Notes: generated from the letters alone by a model not told the origin. A stretch of DNA of 64,000 nucleotides from Burkholderiaceae bacterium (GCA_919902775.1 CAKKRJ010000006.1:1-64000), one strand, 5' to 3'. Counted from the first letter of the stretch, positions 35,882-46,008 are shown. Program-made: numbers and translations.

Positions 35882-36652
35882 ATGACGATTGCCAAAGCAG
35901 ATTACATCGAAGGCCTGGCCAAGGGCTTGGCTGTACTGGAAGCCTTTGATACCGAGCGCCAGCGCTTGAATGCCACACTGGCCGCACAGCGCACCGGCAT
36001 CACCCGGGCAGCGGCCCGGCGCCATTTGCTCACGCTGGCCGAATTGGGCTACCTGGAGAGCGACGGCTCGCACTTCTGGTTGTCGGCCCGGGTGTTGCGC
36101 TTTGCCGGCAGTTACATGGCCACGTCCCGGCTGCCGCGCACCTTGCAGCCCACGCTCAACCGACTCGCGCAGCAGACCCAGGCCGCTTTCAGCGCGGTGG
36201 TGCTGGATGGCGGGGAGGGCGTGATTGTGGCGCGCAGCGCGGGTGTGGCCGAGCCGGTGCGGCATTTGGCGTATGGCTTGCACCTGGGCGCGCGTTTGCC
36301 CGCGCACGCCACATCCACCGGGCGGGTGTTGCTGGCCAATTTGCCCAAGGCCGATTTCAATGCCTGGCTCAAGGGGCGCGAGCTGGCCCGCATCACGCCA
36401 CAAACCGAAGTGGGGCTGGCCAAATTCAAGGGCTTGATCGAGGCGGTGCGCCAGGGTGACCATTGCCTGGCACGCGGTGCGCACGAGCTGGGTATCCACG
36501 CCTTGGCCGTGCCGTTGCGCAACATGCAAGGCCAGACGCTGGCCGCGCTGAATGTGGTGGGAACCGCCGATCAGCTGTCCGATGCGGCCGTGCAGCACAA
36601 GTGGCTGCCCCTGTTGTTGGAGGCTGCACAGGAGTTGCGGCCCTTGCTGTGA
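35882..36652 (+). CDS. pobR: IclR-family regulator, PcaU/PobR/PcaR-like
   Basis: A 256-residue IclR-type protein. The N-terminal winged HTH is in LAKGLAVLEAFDTERQRLNA and TGITRAAARRHLLTLAELGY; the C-terminal effector domain includes HLAYGLHLGARLPAHATSTG and LGIHALAVPLRNMQGQTLAA. Such proteins respond to 4-hydroxybenzoate or protocatechuate. Divergence from pobA and the operator between them support a PobR role; the symbol is by context. ATG at 35882 is the first Met of the conserved protein. Confidence 0.88.
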   Translation: MTIAKADYIEGLAKGLAVLEAFDTERQRLNATLAAQRTGITRAAARRHLLTLAELGYLESDGSHFWLSARVLRFAGSYMATSRLPRTLQPTLNRLAQQTQAAFSAVVLDGGEGVIVARSAGVAEPVRHLAYGLHLGARLPAHATSTGRVLLANLPKADFNAWLKGRELARITPQTEVGLAKFKGLIEAVRQGDHCLARGAHELGIHALAVPLRNMQGQTLAALNVVGTADQLSDAAVQHKWLPLLLEAAQELRPLL

Positions 36653-36696
36653 GCGGGCTCAGACCCCCCACGAAATGACCCATGCGCCTTCCCTTT

Positions 36697-36722
36697 GTGG
36701 GAGGTCGCCCCGCAGCCGAATG
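36697..36722 (+). repeat. REP-like unit, family A, single
   Basis: GTGGGAGGTCGCCCC followed by GCAGCCGAATG, slightly shortened relative to other family A units. It lies in the 122-base convergent gap between the IclR gene and rlhA. Confidence 0.7.
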
Positions 36723-36774
36723 CGCATTGACACGCTTGTTCTGTTTCGGGACCTGGTCAGTGGGACGCCAATGG

Positions 36775-38745
36775 TCAGTGCAGCCCCACCACTGGCCGTG
36801 TTTTGTAAAACTGCACCGGGCTTTCGGGCACGGCATGGAGCACCGATTTTTTGATCTTGCCTACCACATGCATTTCGCAGGGCTTGCAGTCAAAGCGCAG
36901 GGTGAGTTTTTCCTTGCCGTTGATCAGTTGCAGTGGCTCGGCGCGCACGGTGCCTTGCACGCCGGTCACGCCTTTGGCCTGTTTCGGGCACAGGCTCATT
37001 GAAAAGCGCACGCAGTGCTTGGTGATCATCAGGCTGACTTCGCCCAGTACTTCCTGGCTTTCGTAAGCGGCGGCGATCACCTTCACGCCGTGCTTGGCAT
37101 AAAAGTCGCGGGCCTTCTGGTTGTACACGTTGGCCAGGTAGGTGAGGGTGTCTTCGGGGTAAGCCACGGGCGGCTCCACCGCAACGGCCCGCGGCAAACG
37201 GTGCAGGCCTTCAGCGCGGGCGTCTTCCAGTGCCTGTACGGCGTCGCGGCGCAAGGTATTGAGTTGTGATGGCGGCACAAACCAGGGTCGCGGCAGGGTG
37301 AGCTGCACATCCAGCGGCTCGAACAGGGTGTCGCCCAGTTTGCCCAAAGCGGTTTTGAGTTTGCCTTCGGCCTGGACCGGGTCTTTGGGGGCTTGCCAGG
37401 CGATGGCGCATTGTGCAGCGCCGGTGTGCCCGGCTTCGTCGGTCAGACTCAGTTGCAGGCCATCGGGGCTTTCAGACAGTTGCATCCACACGCCCATGCG
37501 GCGCTCGGCGGATTTTTTGTCCAGCGTGCGCACCCAGCGCATGTCGCGGTTGCGGTTGACCTGCACGCCTTTGCGCAGGTCCTTGAAGCCGTCCATCGGG
37601 TCTTTGGGAAAGAGCCGCCAGACGCCTGAGGCTTTTTGCGCTTCAGCGCGGTTGATCTGCAGGCCGACCAGTTCTTTTTGCAGGTCGTAGTAGCACAGGC
37701 CGTCGCCGTTGTGCAGTTCGGTGGTCGGGTCGTCGGTGGTGATCTCGACGTGCTCGGGCGTGACCTGGCTGACCCAGCCAATCGGTTGACCGGGGTTTTT
37801 GGGGGTGTCAAACGCGCCGATGTCTTCCTTGCGGCCTTGCACAAAGTAGTCGGTGAACTCGCGGTTGAAGTTCTGGTTCGGGTCGGGCTCAAAGCTGAAC
37901 GTGGTGCGGCCGTGCGAGGCCGGGGCCAGCTCGGGTCGTTCGGTCAGCACGTCGTCGAACAGCTTGCGGTAATGGGCCGTGGTGTTTTTCACATAGGCCA
38001 TGTCCTTGTAGCGGCCTTCGATCTTGAAGCTGTGGATGCCCGCGTCGATCAGGGCGCGCAGGTTCTCGCTCTGGTTGTTGTCCTTCATGCTCAGCACATG
38101 TTTGTCGTGCGCGATGATGCGGCCTTGCGCGTCTTTGACTTCGTAGGGCAGGCGGCAGGCTTGCGAGCAATCACCCCGGTTGGCGCTGCGCCCGGTGTGG
38201 GCGTGGCTGATGAAGCACTGGCCGCTGTAGGCCACGCACAAGGCGCCGTGCACAAAAAATTCAATCACGGTGCGCTCGGTGTCCACAGCATCGCGGATGG
38301 CGGCGATCTGGGGCAGGGTGAGTTCACGCGCCAGCACGATTTGGGACAGGCCCGCGTCTTGCAGGAACTTGGCTTTTTCGGGGGTGCGGATGTCGGTTTG
38401 GGTGCTGGCGTGCAATTGGATGGGCGGCAGGTCGATTTCCAGCAGGCCCATGTCCTGGATGATCAGCGCATCCACCCCGGCGTCATACATTTGCCAGGCC
38501 AGTTTGCGGGCCCCTTCGAGTTCGTCGTCACGCAAGATGGTGTTGAGTGTGACGAAGATGCGGCTGTGAAAGCGGTGGGCATGCTGCACCAGTTTGGCAA
38601 TGTCTTGCACCGAGTTGTCGGCCGTTGACCGCGCCCCGAATGAGGGGCCACCGATGTAGACCGCATCGGCGCCGTGGTGAATGGCTTCGATGCCGATTTC
38701 AAGGTTGCGGGCGGGGGCAAGGAGTTCGAGTTGGTGGGGCAGCAT
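36775..38745 (-). CDS. rlhA: 23S rRNA 5-hydroxycytidine C2501 synthase RlhA (U32 peptidase family)
   Basis: A 656-residue U32-family protein, collinear with E. coli RlhA (YdcP) along its length. N-terminal: LELLAPARNLEIGIEAIHHG, ADAVYIGGPSFGAR. The Cys-rich core GALCVAYSGQCFISHAHTGR then SANRGDCSQACRLPY and SFKIEGRYKDMAYVKN is near-identical to RlhA as I recall it. The C-terminal domain contains LANVYNQKARDFYAKHGV, MITKHCVRFSMSLCPKQAKG and LRFDCKPCEMHVVGKIK. It hydroxylates C2501 of 23S rRNA, a modification linked to prephenate and iron status in E. coli. The start is ATG at 38745. Confidence 0.93.
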   Translation of the reverse strand: MLPHQLELLAPARNLEIGIEAIHHGADAVYIGGPSFGARSTADNSVQDIAKLVQHAHRFHSRIFVTLNTILRDDELEGARKLAWQMYDAGVDALIIQDMGLLEIDLPPIQLHASTQTDIRTPEKAKFLQDAGLSQIVLARELTLPQIAAIRDAVDTERTVIEFFVHGALCVAYSGQCFISHAHTGRSANRGDCSQACRLPYEVKDAQGRIIAHDKHVLSMKDNNQSENLRALIDAGIHSFKIEGRYKDMAYVKNTTAHYRKLFDDVLTERPELAPASHGRTTFSFEPDPNQNFNREFTDYFVQGRKEDIGAFDTPKNPGQPIGWVSQVTPEHVEITTDDPTTELHNGDGLCYYDLQKELVGLQINRAEAQKASGVWRLFPKDPMDGFKDLRKGVQVNRNRDMRWVRTLDKKSAERRMGVWMQLSESPDGLQLSLTDEAGHTGAAQCAIAWQAPKDPVQAEGKLKTALGKLGDTLFEPLDVQLTLPRPWFVPPSQLNTLRRDAVQALEDARAEGLHRLPRAVAVEPPVAYPEDTLTYLANVYNQKARDFYAKHGVKVIAAAYESQEVLGEVSLMITKHCVRFSMSLCPKQAKGVTGVQGTVRAEPLQLINGKEKLTLRFDCKPCEMHVVGKIKKSVLHAVPESPVQFYKTRPVVGLH

Positions 38746-38819
38746 GGGGTGGGATTATCCCAGCTTGCATTTGTGATGCCCCCTGTGAGCCTCACAGGTG
38801 ATGATCCTTTGTTGGGGAA

Positions 38820-38901
38820 CCCTGAAGCTGAGGGCGCTGGCCGGGGCTCAGAGGCGCTTCGCTTTGCCACATCGCCCCAGCCAGCGCCCTCAGCTTCAGG
38901 G
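38820..38901. repeat. 82-bp palindrome with 22-bp perfect arms
   Basis: Positions 38820-38841 and 38880-38901 are exact reverse complements (arms begin CCCTGAAGCTGAGGG). The 38-base interior also pairs partly (CCGGGG/CCCC). Its interior on the minus strand, GGGGCGATGTGGC and AAGCGAAGCGCCTCTGAG, resembles the interior of the repeat at 6549-6636. It lies in the 352-base gap between rlhA and the parvulin gene, with a family B unit and a terminator further on. Confidence 0.8.
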
Positions 38902-38939
38902 AGGGGGCGCTGTTCTGCTGAATGTTGGGGTGACGGATT

Positions 38940-38972
38940 CATGTCGGGGCTGAAGCCGCCGACCTACAAATG
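38940..38972 (+). repeat. REP-like unit, family B, single
   Basis: CATGTCGGGGCTGAAGCC followed by GCCGACCTACAAATG. It is nearly identical to the units at 17190-17260 and 53451-53479. It folds as a GTCGG/CCGAC hairpin. Confidence 0.78.
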
Positions 38973-39049
38973 CACATCGCAGTTCTTGCCGTAGGCGAAC
39001 GGCTGTCAGCATGACAGACGTCCTCAACACAGAAGGGGTGGGCCTTGGC

Positions 39050-39076
39050 AAAAAACGCGGCCGAAGCCGCGTTTTT
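39050..39076. terminator. bidirectional intrinsic terminator after the parvulin gene
   Basis: AAAAACGCGGC, loop CGAA, GCCGCGTTTTT. The 6-bp GC stem is flanked by A5 and T5, so it can terminate in both directions. It lies 22 bases beyond the stop codon of the minus-strand PPIase gene. Confidence 0.9.
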
Positions 39077-39097
39077 GGGTTCATGCAGCAACGCAGA

Positions 39098-39871
39098 TCA
39101 CTGGATCTTGGCCTTGGCGCGCAGGCTGTCTTGGAATGTGCTGAGCTTTTGCTGTTGCAATTGCTGGCTGATCTGTGGCTTGACTTCTTCCAGCTTGGGC
39201 AACTGGGCGTCGCGCACGTCGTCCACACGGATGATGTGGAAGCCAAACTGGCTCTTCACGGGCGTGTCGGTCATCTGACCTTTGTCCAGTTTGACCATGG
39301 CACCCGAGAACTCGGGCACATAGCTGCCGGCAGCGGCCCAGTCCAGGTCACCGCCGTTGGCACCCGACCCTGGGTCTTTGGAGGCCTTCTTGGCCAGGTC
39401 TTCAAACTTGGCGCCTTTTTTGATGTCGGCAATCAGGGCCTTGGCCTCGTCTTCCTTTTCCACCAGGATGTGGCGGGCGCGGTATTCCTTGCCACCGTTG
39501 GCTGCAACGAACTTGTCGTATTCGGCCTTGATGTCGGCATCGGTCACGGGGTTTTTCTTCTGGAAATCAGCAAACAGCTGACGGATCAGGATGGTCTGGC
39601 GGGCCAACTCAATCTGGGTTTTGTACTCGTCGCTGGCATCCAGGCCGCGCTTTTTGGCTTCTTGCATGAAGATTTCGCGGGCGATCAGCTCTTCTTTGAT
39701 CTGGGCCAGCACATCAGGCGTCACAGGGCGGCCAGAGGCTTCGACTTGCTGCTTGAGCGCATTCACGCGCGACGAAGGCACAGGTTTGCCATTGACCACC
39801 GCCAGGTTTTGCGCCAGGACGGGAGTCGCCAGCAAGGCCACCAGGGCGGCGCTGAGCATTTGCTTTTTCAT
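39098..39871 (-). CDS. periplasmic parvulin-type peptidyl-prolyl cis-trans isomerase
   Basis: A 257-residue secreted foldase. The signal peptide MKKQMLSAALVALLATPVLA precedes QNLAVVNGK. An N-terminal SurA-like helical part follows (KEELIAREIFMQEAKKRGLD) and the parvulin domain lies at about 130-225 (YRARHILVEKEDEAKALIAD, DPGSGANGGDLDWA, FGFHIIRVDD). It probably assists outer-membrane protein folding. It sits downstream of bolA, separated by a T-tailed hairpin, so it likely has its own promoter in the 84-base gap or depends on read-through. Confidence 0.92.
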   Translation of the reverse strand: MKKQMLSAALVALLATPVLAQNLAVVNGKPVPSSRVNALKQQVEASGRPVTPDVLAQIKEELIAREIFMQEAKKRGLDASDEYKTQIELARQTILIRQLFADFQKKNPVTDADIKAEYDKFVAANGGKEYRARHILVEKEDEAKALIADIKKGAKFEDLAKKASKDPGSGANGGDLDWAAAGSYVPEFSGAMVKLDKGQMTDTPVKSQFGFHIIRVDDVRDAQLPKLEEVKPQISQQLQQQKLSTFQDSLRAKAKIQ

Positions 39872-39917
39872 TCTGTTTTCCTCAATGACGATGTGTCAGG
39901 GTTGAATCAAAGGGTTC

Positions 39918-39951
39918 AAAAAAAGGGGCTGCCACCAATGGGTGACGGCCC
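39918..39951 (-). terminator. intrinsic terminator after bolA
   Basis: On the minus strand GGGCCGTCACCC, loop ATT, GGTGGCAGCCC, followed by TTTTTTT. The stem has one mismatch. It begins a few bases after the bolA stop codon. Confidence 0.75.
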
Positions 39952-39955
39952 GGGT

Positions 39956-40234
39956 TCAGATCAACTCGATGGCCAGGGCATGCAGGCCCTGGTCGATGAA
40001 ATCTTGCAGCGCATCATACACAAGGCGATGGCGCTGTACGCGGCTGAGCGGCGCAAACAAAGGTGACGCAATGGACACACGCATGTGGCTGCCCTGGCCA
40101 CTGGCGTTGGCGCCCGCATGGCCCGCGTGCGCCGCACTTTCGTCGGTGACTTTCAAGGCGCTTGGCTGCAGCCTTTCGGTCAGGCGGGCGTGGATCTGTT
40201 CGCTCAAGGGCAGGGTTGGATGGACGGTGTTCAT
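39956..40234 (-). CDS. bolA: BolA family protein
   Basis: A 92-residue BolA-family protein. Core features: [20 protein letters not shown], then a His-rich loop ([18 protein letters not shown]) and the HTH-like [20 protein letters not shown] with the invariant RHR. BolA proteins work with monothiol glutaredoxins in Fe-S/redox control. Its ATG overlaps the yciB stop by four bases (40231-40234). Confidence 0.93.
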   Translation of the reverse strand: MNTVHPTLPLSEQIHARLTERLQPSALKVTDESAAHAGHAGANASGQGSHMRVSIASPLFAPLSRVQRHRLVYDALQDFIDQGLHALAIELI

Positions 40235-40773
40235 GGCTTGCCGTCACCGTCTTTGGGCAGGTAGCGCGCGATGTACAGGCCCTGGCCCAAAATGAAGACC
40301 ACCGGGAACACATAGCCCCAGAGTTTGAAGTTGACCCAGTCTTCGGTGCTGAAATACGCTGCCACATAGCCGTTGGTGGCGGCCATGAAGACGCAGTACA
40401 GCATCCACGACAGGTTGAGCCGGTTCCAGACCGCACGGGGCAGCTGCAGTTGCTGGCCCAGCAGCATGTGCAAAAAGTTCTTCTTCATGAACCCGTGCGC
40501 CACGGCCAACGCAATGGCCAAGCCGGTGTACAGCAAGGTGGGTTTCCACTTGATGAAGCGTTCATCGTGCAGGCCCAAGGTCAATGCGCCAAAGCCAAGC
40601 ACCAGCACCAGGGTGATTTTGTGCATGGTCTGGAGCTTGCCGTCCATTTTGTAGATGAGGGCGGTTTGCAACACGGTGGCGGCCATCAGGACCGCTGTGG
40701 CGGTGTAGATGTCGGTCGTCTTGTAGGCGCCAAAAAACAGCAGGATGGGGAAAAAGTCGAGGATGAATTTCAT
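40231..40773 (-). CDS. yciB: inner-membrane septation protein YciB (IspZ)
   Basis: A 180-residue polytopic membrane protein of the YciB/IspZ family with five hydrophobic helices. It begins [20 protein letters not shown] with DIYTATAV, and contains [18 protein letters not shown] and the family motif [20 protein letters not shown]. It is linked to cell division and envelope maintenance in enterics and Shigella. It is translationally coupled to bolA and 44 bases after msrB. Confidence 0.94.
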   Translation of the reverse strand: MKFILDFFPILLFFGAYKTTDIYTATAVLMAATVLQTALIYKMDGKLQTMHKITLVLVLGFGALTLGLHDERFIKWKPTLLYTGLAIALAVAHGFMKKNFLHMLLGQQLQLPRAVWNRLNLSWMLYCVFMAATNGYVAAYFSTEDWVNFKLWGYVFPVVFILGQGLYIARYLPKDGDGKP

Positions 40774-40817
40774 GAAAAAGGTCTGGTTGCTGCGTCAGGG
40801 AGCACAGCCGGATGCGG

Positions 40818-41225
40818 TCAGGAAGCCTCGAAGTCTAACGAAGCCGAGTTCATGCAGTAGCGCAAGCCTGTCGGTGCTGGGCCGTCTTCAAAGACATGGC
40901 CCAGGTGCGCACCGCACTTTGCGCACACGGTTTCCACCCGGCGCATGCCGTGGCTGGTGTCCACCCGCTCTTCGATGGCACCGACTGCAATGGCCTGCGA
41001 AAAGCTGGGCCAGCCGCAGCCGGCGTCAAATTTGGTGTCGGACTTGAAGAGTTCGGCATCGCAACACATGCAGCGGTAAATGCCGTTGGCCCAATGGTCT
41101 TCGTATTTGCCGGTGAACGGACGCTCGGTCGCGGCCTGCCGGGTGACGGCATAGGCTGCGGGCTCGGCCCCTTTGGCGGCCAGCAGTTCGCGCCATTCTT
41201 TGTCGGTTTTGTGGATGTGGGTCAT
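40818..41225 (-). CDS. msrB: peptide-methionine (R)-S-oxide reductase MsrB
   Basis: A 135-residue methionine-R-sulfoxide reductase. The zinc ligands are C52/C55 (RCMCC) and C101/C104 (CAKC). GCGWPSF is at 69-75 and the catalytic Cys124 is in [11 protein letters not shown]70 may resolve. It is cytosolic (no signal). Its ATG overlaps the selO stop (41222-41225), linking two redox-related enzymes. Confidence 0.95.
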   Translation of the reverse strand: MTHIHKTDKEWRELLAAKGAEPAAYAVTRQAATERPFTGKYEDHWANGIYRCMCCDAELFKSDTKFDAGCGWPSFSQAIAVGAIEERVDTSHGMRRVETVCAKCGAHLGHVFEDGPAPTGLRYCMNSASLDFEAS

Positions 41226-42769
41226 GATGAACAGCTGATTTCCAGTTGGCCCGCCCAGTCGGGCGGCAAGTGGGCATAGGCTTCAAAGCCGGGATGCTCG
41301 TCGAAGGGAGACTGTAGCAAGTGGTGCAAGGTGTCGATTTCAGAAAAATCGCCGTCCTTGGCCTGGCGGATGGCCAGTTCGGCCAGGTGGTTGCGCAGCA
41401 CAAACTTGGGGTTGGTGCGCAGCATCTGCTGGCCCATGGCCGCCAAGTGTGCCTGCCCAGCGCGGGCGCTGTAGCGGTCCAGCCAGGCCAGCAGGCGGGC
41501 TCGGTCCTGCACGTGGTCGGTCACGGCGCTCCAGCCTTGTGGCGTCAAGACCTCCGATGCAGATTGTTGCAGCACCGCCTGGCTCAGTTGCCGCCAAAAC
41601 AAGGTGAAGTCAGTTTTTTCACTGGCCATGAATTGCAGCAGGTCTTCCACCAGCGTCCAGTCGGCTGCGCGTTCGGATTCGGGGGCCAGCGCACCCGTCA
41701 GGCCCAGTTTGGCGCGCATGGCGTCGCCCAGTGCACGGGGGAACAGGGTTTTGTAGCCCTCCAGCACGTGCAGGGTCATGTCCTGGTCGCCGATCAAGGG
41801 GGCGAGGGCCTGGGCCAGGCAAAACAGGTTCCAGTACGCCACCTGGGGCTGCCGTCCATAGGCGTACCGGCCTTGGTGGTCCGAGTGGTTGCAGATGTGG
41901 CCCGGGTCAAACCCGTCCATGAACTGGAAGGGGCCATAGTCGATGGTCAGGCCCAGCAGGCTCATGTTGTCGGTGTTCATCACGCCATGGCAAAAACCCA
42001 CAGCTTGCCACTGCGCGAGCAGCTTGGCGGTGCGCTCTTGCACCACGTCCAGCAGGGCCGCATACACATTGCCTTGCCACAGCGCAGCGCGCGCGTGGCA
42101 TTCGGGCAGGTGGTGGCGAACAGCATGGTCGGCCAATGCGCGCAGGCTGGCTTCGTCACCTGGCGCCGAAAATTGCTCGAAGTGCCCGAAGCGCAAAAAG
42201 CTGGGGGCCACACGCACCACCACGGCGGCGCTTTCCAGGGTTTCACGCCGCACCGGCTCGGGAGAGGCCACCAGGCACAGCGCCCGGGTGGTGGGGATGC
42301 CCAGCCCGTGCATGGCTTCGCTGCACAAATATTCCCGGATGCTGGAGCGCAGCACGGCCCGGCCGTCGCCGCCGCGCGAGTAAGGGGTGCGGCCCGCGCC
42401 TTTCAGCTGGATTTCTTGCGGGCCTTGGCTGGAGGCCGCCTCGCCCAGCCAGATGGCGCGGCCGTCACCCAGTTGCCCTGCCCATTGCCCGAACTGGTGG
42501 CCGCTGTACACCGTGGCCAGCGGATCCGACCCGCTCAGCAGCGCATTGCCCGCAAAAGCTTGCAGGTGGTGGTGGTCCCACAGGTCGGCAGGCCAGTTCA
42601 GCTCGGCCCGCAAGGATTCGTTGCGGGCTGCCCAGCGGGGCGCAGCCAAAGGCGTGGGCTGCAAACGGGTGAAAAACCGGGGGCCCAGTTGCGTCAAGCG
42701 GTGCGTCCAATCCAGCGCGGGTGGGGCAGCGCCCGCGCGGGCAGAGGTGGTCATGTGGGCAAAATCCAT
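41222..42769 (-). CDS. selO: protein adenylyltransferase SelO (YdiU)
   Basis: A 515-residue SelO pseudokinase that transfers AMP to protein Ser/Thr/Tyr. Conserved blocks: [60 protein letters not shown], and the C-terminal conserved Cys in EISCSS (selenocysteine in metazoan homologs). SelO controls redox proteins such as glutaredoxin in E. coli, consistent with coupling to msrB. The start is ATG at 42769 or 42754. Confidence 0.94.
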   Translation of the reverse strand: MDFAHMTTSARAGAAPPALDWTHRLTQLGPRFFTRLQPTPLAAPRWAARNESLRAELNWPADLWDHHHLQAFAGNALLSGSDPLATVYSGHQFGQWAGQLGDGRAIWLGEAASSQGPQEIQLKGAGRTPYSRGGDGRAVLRSSIREYLCSEAMHGLGIPTTRALCLVASPEPVRRETLESAAVVVRVAPSFLRFGHFEQFSAPGDEASLRALADHAVRHHLPECHARAALWQGNVYAALLDVVQERTAKLLAQWQAVGFCHGVMNTDNMSLLGLTIDYGPFQFMDGFDPGHICNHSDHQGRYAYGRQPQVAYWNLFCLAQALAPLIGDQDMTLHVLEGYKTLFPRALGDAMRAKLGLTGALAPESERAADWTLVEDLLQFMASEKTDFTLFWRQLSQAVLQQSASEVLTPQGWSAVTDHVQDRARLLAWLDRYSARAGQAHLAAMGQQMLRTNPKFVLRNHLAELAIRQAKDGDFSEIDTLHHLLQSPFDEHPGFEAYAHLPPDWAGQLEISCSS

Positions 42770-42891
42770 AGGCCCTGATTGTCACGCGCTTGACAAGTAC
42801 CCAGGGTTTGGCAGGTTTTGGTGTTTGGTGGCAGCTGTGCCGGTGCACAATGGTCAGTTGGATAGCAACCCGCTTGACAGGAGATATGAAC

Positions 42892-44520
42892 ATGCTGGGA
42901 CTGATGCAACAGCAATCGCTGCTGATTTCTTCATTGATCGAATTTGCCGAACAGAACCACGGTGACAGCGAAGTCGTTTCGCGCCGTGTGGAAGGTGACA
43001 TCCACCGTTACACCTGGGCCGACGTGGCCCGCCGTTCGCGTCAGGTGGCCAATGCGCTGGATGGGCAAAAGCTGCCTCAGGGCGCCCGTGTGGCCACACT
43101 GGCCTGGAACGGTTACCGCCACCTGGAGTTGTATTTTGGTGTGAGTGGCTCTGGCCGCGTGCTGCACACCATGAACCCGCGTTTGCACCCCGATCAATTG
43201 ACTTGGATCGCCAACCACGCCGAAGACCAGGTGCTGTGTTTCGACATGAGCTTTTTGCCCTTGGTGCAAGCGGTGCACGCCAAATGCACCACCATCCAGC
43301 ATTACGTCGCCATGTGCCATGCCGATGCCTTGCCCGCCGACACCGGCATCCCCAACCTGGTCAGCTACGAGGCCTGGATTGGCCAGCAAGCCGACACCTA
43401 TGCTTGGCCAGAACTGGACGAAAACACCGCCGGCAGCCTGTGCTACACCAGCGGCACCACGGGCAACCCCAAGGGCGCTTTGTACAGCCACCGTTCGACC
43501 CTGTTACACGCTTACGCCGTGGCGTTACCCGATTCAATGTGCATCTCGGCGCGCGATGCGATTTTGCCGGTGGTGCCCATGTTCCACGTCAATGCCTGGG
43601 GTATCCCTTACAGCGCCGCCATGACGGGGGCCAAGCTGGTGTTTCCCGGCCCGGCGCTGGACGGCAAGTCGGTGTACGAGTTGATCGAGGCTGAGGGCGT
43701 GACCTTTGCCGCCGGTGTGCCCACCGTGTGGCAAATGCTGTTGGGCCACATGAAGCCAGCAGGCCTGAAATTCAGCAAGCTCAACCGCACAGTGATCGGT
43801 GGCTCGGCCTGCCCACCGGCCATGATCGATGCCTTCCGCCAGGATTACAACGTGGATGTGTTGCACGCCTGGGGCATGACCGAGCTCAGCCCGCTGGGCA
43901 CCGTCTGCACCCTGAAAAACAAAAACCTGAGCCAGCCTGCCGACGTGCAAATGAAGCTGCGCTTGAAGCAAGGCCGCGGTATCTTTGGCATCGCCATGAA
44001 GATCGTCGATGAGAACGGCAAGGCTTTGCCACACGACGGCAAGGCCGCTGGCGACCTGCTGGTCAAGGGCCCATGGGTCATCGCCTCTTATTACAAGCAA
44101 GAAGGCGGCGACCCGCTGGTGGATGGTTGGTTTCCCACTGGCGACGTGGCCACCATCGATGCCGACGGTTTCATGCAAATCACGGACCGCAGCAAAGATG
44201 TGATCAAGTCGGGTGGTGAGTGGATCAGCTCCATTGATGTGGAAAACATCGCCATGGGACATCCGGCGGTGGCCATGGCCGCGTGCATTGGCATGCGCCA
44301 TCCCAAATGGGACGAACGCCCGATTGTCTGCGTGGTCAAAAAGCCCGGAGCAGAACTCAGCCGTGATGAACTGATCGCTTTTTACGAAGGCAAAACAGCC
44401 AAATGGCAGATTCCCGATGACGTGGTTTTTGTCGATGCCATTCCATTGGGGGGCACAGGCAAGATGCTCAAAACACGTTTGCGTGAGCAACTGGCCAACT
44501 ACGTGTTGCCCGGTCTTTGA
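42892..44520 (+). CDS. long/medium-chain acyl-CoA ligase (AMP-binding)
   Basis: A 542-residue acyl-CoA synthetase: acid + ATP + CoA to acyl-CoA. The P-loop-like motif is [18 protein letters not shown], followed by [14 protein letters not shown] (A5), [20 protein letters not shown] (A7/A8) and the A10 Lys in [18 protein letters not shown] at 42892 ([16 protein letters not shown]) has AGGAG eight bases upstream and matches the family N-terminus; ATG at 42886 is too close to the ribosome-binding site. It precedes the livK gene by 128 bases and likely supplies the downstream beta-oxidation enzymes. Confidence 0.9.
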   Translation: MLGLMQQQSLLISSLIEFAEQNHGDSEVVSRRVEGDIHRYTWADVARRSRQVANALDGQKLPQGARVATLAWNGYRHLELYFGVSGSGRVLHTMNPRLHPDQLTWIANHAEDQVLCFDMSFLPLVQAVHAKCTTIQHYVAMCHADALPADTGIPNLVSYEAWIGQQADTYAWPELDENTAGSLCYTSGTTGNPKGALYSHRSTLLHAYAVALPDSMCISARDAILPVVPMFHVNAWGIPYSAAMTGAKLVFPGPALDGKSVYELIEAEGVTFAAGVPTVWQMLLGHMKPAGLKFSKLNRTVIGGSACPPAMIDAFRQDYNVDVLHAWGMTELSPLGTVCTLKNKNLSQPADVQMKLRLKQGRGIFGIAMKIVDENGKALPHDGKAAGDLLVKGPWVIASYYKQEGGDPLVDGWFPTGDVATIDADGFMQITDRSKDVIKSGGEWISSIDVENIAMGHPAVAMAACIGMRHPKWDERPIVCVVKKPGAELSRDELIAFYEGKTAKWQIPDDVVFVDAIPLGGTGKMLKTRLREQLANYVLPGL

Positions 44521-44531
44521 TGCGCATCAAG

Positions 44532-44602
44532 TCACCCATGCAACGACCAAGTCGCATGGGTGATAAGGCTTAGGTGCAAACCCGAGGCCGGTTTGGGTTT
44601 TC
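44532..44602 (+). terminator. two hairpins after the acyl-CoA ligase gene
   Basis: TCACCCATGC (44532-44541) and GCATGGGTGA (44554-44563) form a perfect 10-bp stem without a T-run. A second hairpin, AAACCC (44578-44583) and GGGTTT (44595-44600), is followed by T and C residues. Together they probably terminate or attenuate between the ligase and livK. Confidence 0.55.
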
Positions 44603-44648
44603 ACCGGTTACGCTGGCATTGTTCAATTCACAACGCAGGAGACTTTGA

Positions 44649-45884
44649 ATGAAATTCACGACACGATTGATTGCCGCAGCCGCACTGACCACCTGTGCCT
44701 TTGGCGCAATGGCCCAAAAAGGCGAGACAGTCAAAATCGCCTGGATCGACCCCTTGTCCGGTTTGATGGCCCCTGTTGGCAGCAACCAACTCAAAAGTTT
44801 CCAGTTTTTCGCTGAAAAATTCAGCGGTGCCAATAACCCCGCCGGGGTCAAGTTCGAAATCATCGGCATTGACAACAAGCTCAGCCCCGCTGAAAGCCTG
44901 AATGCCCTGAAAGCCGCCATGGACCAAGGCGTCCGCTACATCACCCAAGGCAACGGCTCCTCTGTGGCCGGCGCCCTGATTGAAGCCGTCAACAAGCACA
45001 ACGAACGCAATCCAGGCAAAGAAATTTTGTTTCTGAACCACTCTGCCGTGGATCCAGACTTCACCAACAGCAAATGCAGCTTCTGGCACTTCCGCTTTGA
45101 TGCCGACACCTCCATGAAGATGGAAGCCATGACGACCTTCATGAAGGACGATGCCGGCGTCAAGAAGGTGTATCTGTTCAACCAGAACTATTCACACGGT
45201 CACCAGGTGGCCAAGTTCGCCAAGGAAAACCTGGCACGCAAGCGCCCTGACGTGAAGATCGTGGGCGAAGACCTGCACCCACTGGCCCAGGTGCGCGATT
45301 TCTCACCCTACATTGCCAAGATCAAGGCATCGGGTGCCGACACCGTGATCACGGGCAACTGGGGATCTGACCTGGCTTTGCTGATCAAGGCGGCCAACGA
45401 AGGCGGCTACACCGGCAAGTTCTACACCTACTACACCGGTGTCACGGGTACGCCCACGGCCCTGGGTGCCGGTGGTGCAGGCCGCGTTTACCAGATTGCC
45501 TACAACCACTACAACATGGGTGGCGACATGGGCAAGTGGATGGGCGAATTCAAGCAGAAATTCAACGACGACTTCTACACGGGTTCTGTGATCACCCTCT
45601 TCAAGGGCCTGAGCGGTGCCATGGCCAAAGCCAAATCCACCGATCCGGTCAAGGTGGCGCTGGCATTTGAAGGTCTGAAGTTTGACAACTTCAATGGTGA
45701 AGTCGAAATGCGCAAAACGGACCACCAGATGCAGCAACCCCTGTATTTGTCGGTCTGGCAAAAAGCCGACAAAAAGTACCCCTACAACCCTGAGAACACC
45801 GGCATGACGCTGGCACCCGTCAAGGAGTTCCCTTCTTACGTGTCGAGCACACCGACCAGCTGCCAGATGAAGCGTCCAGGCTGA
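44649..45884 (+). CDS. Liv-type substrate-binding protein of the linked ABC transporter
   Basis: A 411-residue periplasmic binding protein with a signal peptide ending CAFGAMA before QKGETVKIAW. Conserved: IDPLSGLMAPVGSNQLKSFQ, GNGSSVAGALIEAVNKHNER, and VRDFSPYIAKIKASGADTVI. CAGGAG lies nine bases before the ATG. It stands upstream of livHMGF-like genes but is followed by a strong terminator, so it can be expressed in excess over the permease, as in E. coli livK/livJ. Given the neighbours, the ligand is more likely a carboxylic acid than leucine (inference). Confidence 0.9.
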   Translation: MKFTTRLIAAAALTTCAFGAMAQKGETVKIAWIDPLSGLMAPVGSNQLKSFQFFAEKFSGANNPAGVKFEIIGIDNKLSPAESLNALKAAMDQGVRYITQGNGSSVAGALIEAVNKHNERNPGKEILFLNHSAVDPDFTNSKCSFWHFRFDADTSMKMEAMTTFMKDDAGVKKVYLFNQNYSHGHQVAKFAKENLARKRPDVKIVGEDLHPLAQVRDFSPYIAKIKASGADTVITGNWGSDLALLIKAANEGGYTGKFYTYYTGVTGTPTALGAGGAGRVYQIAYNHYNMGGDMGKWMGEFKQKFNDDFYTGSVITLFKGLSGAMAKAKSTDPVKVALAFEGLKFDNFNGEVEMRKTDHQMQQPLYLSVWQKADKKYPYNPENTGMTLAPVKEFPSYVSSTPTSCQMKRPG

Positions 45885-45974
45885 CGCCCGCTTCAGGGTT
45901 CTGGTAGCGGCTTGGGGCAGTCCTTTGACGGGCTGCCCTTGGCCTGCCACTTTCGAACTTCACTCTTGGGTTCT

Positions 45975-46008
45975 GGCCCGATCAACACCATGTTCATCGG
46001 GCCTTTTT
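45975..46008 (+). terminator. intrinsic terminator between the binding protein and permease genes
   Basis: GGCCCGAT (45975-45982) pairs with ATCGGGCC (45996-46003) and is followed by TTTTTATT. An earlier GGGCAG/CTGCCC stem is at 45915-45938. This limits read-through into the permease genes. Confidence 0.9.
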
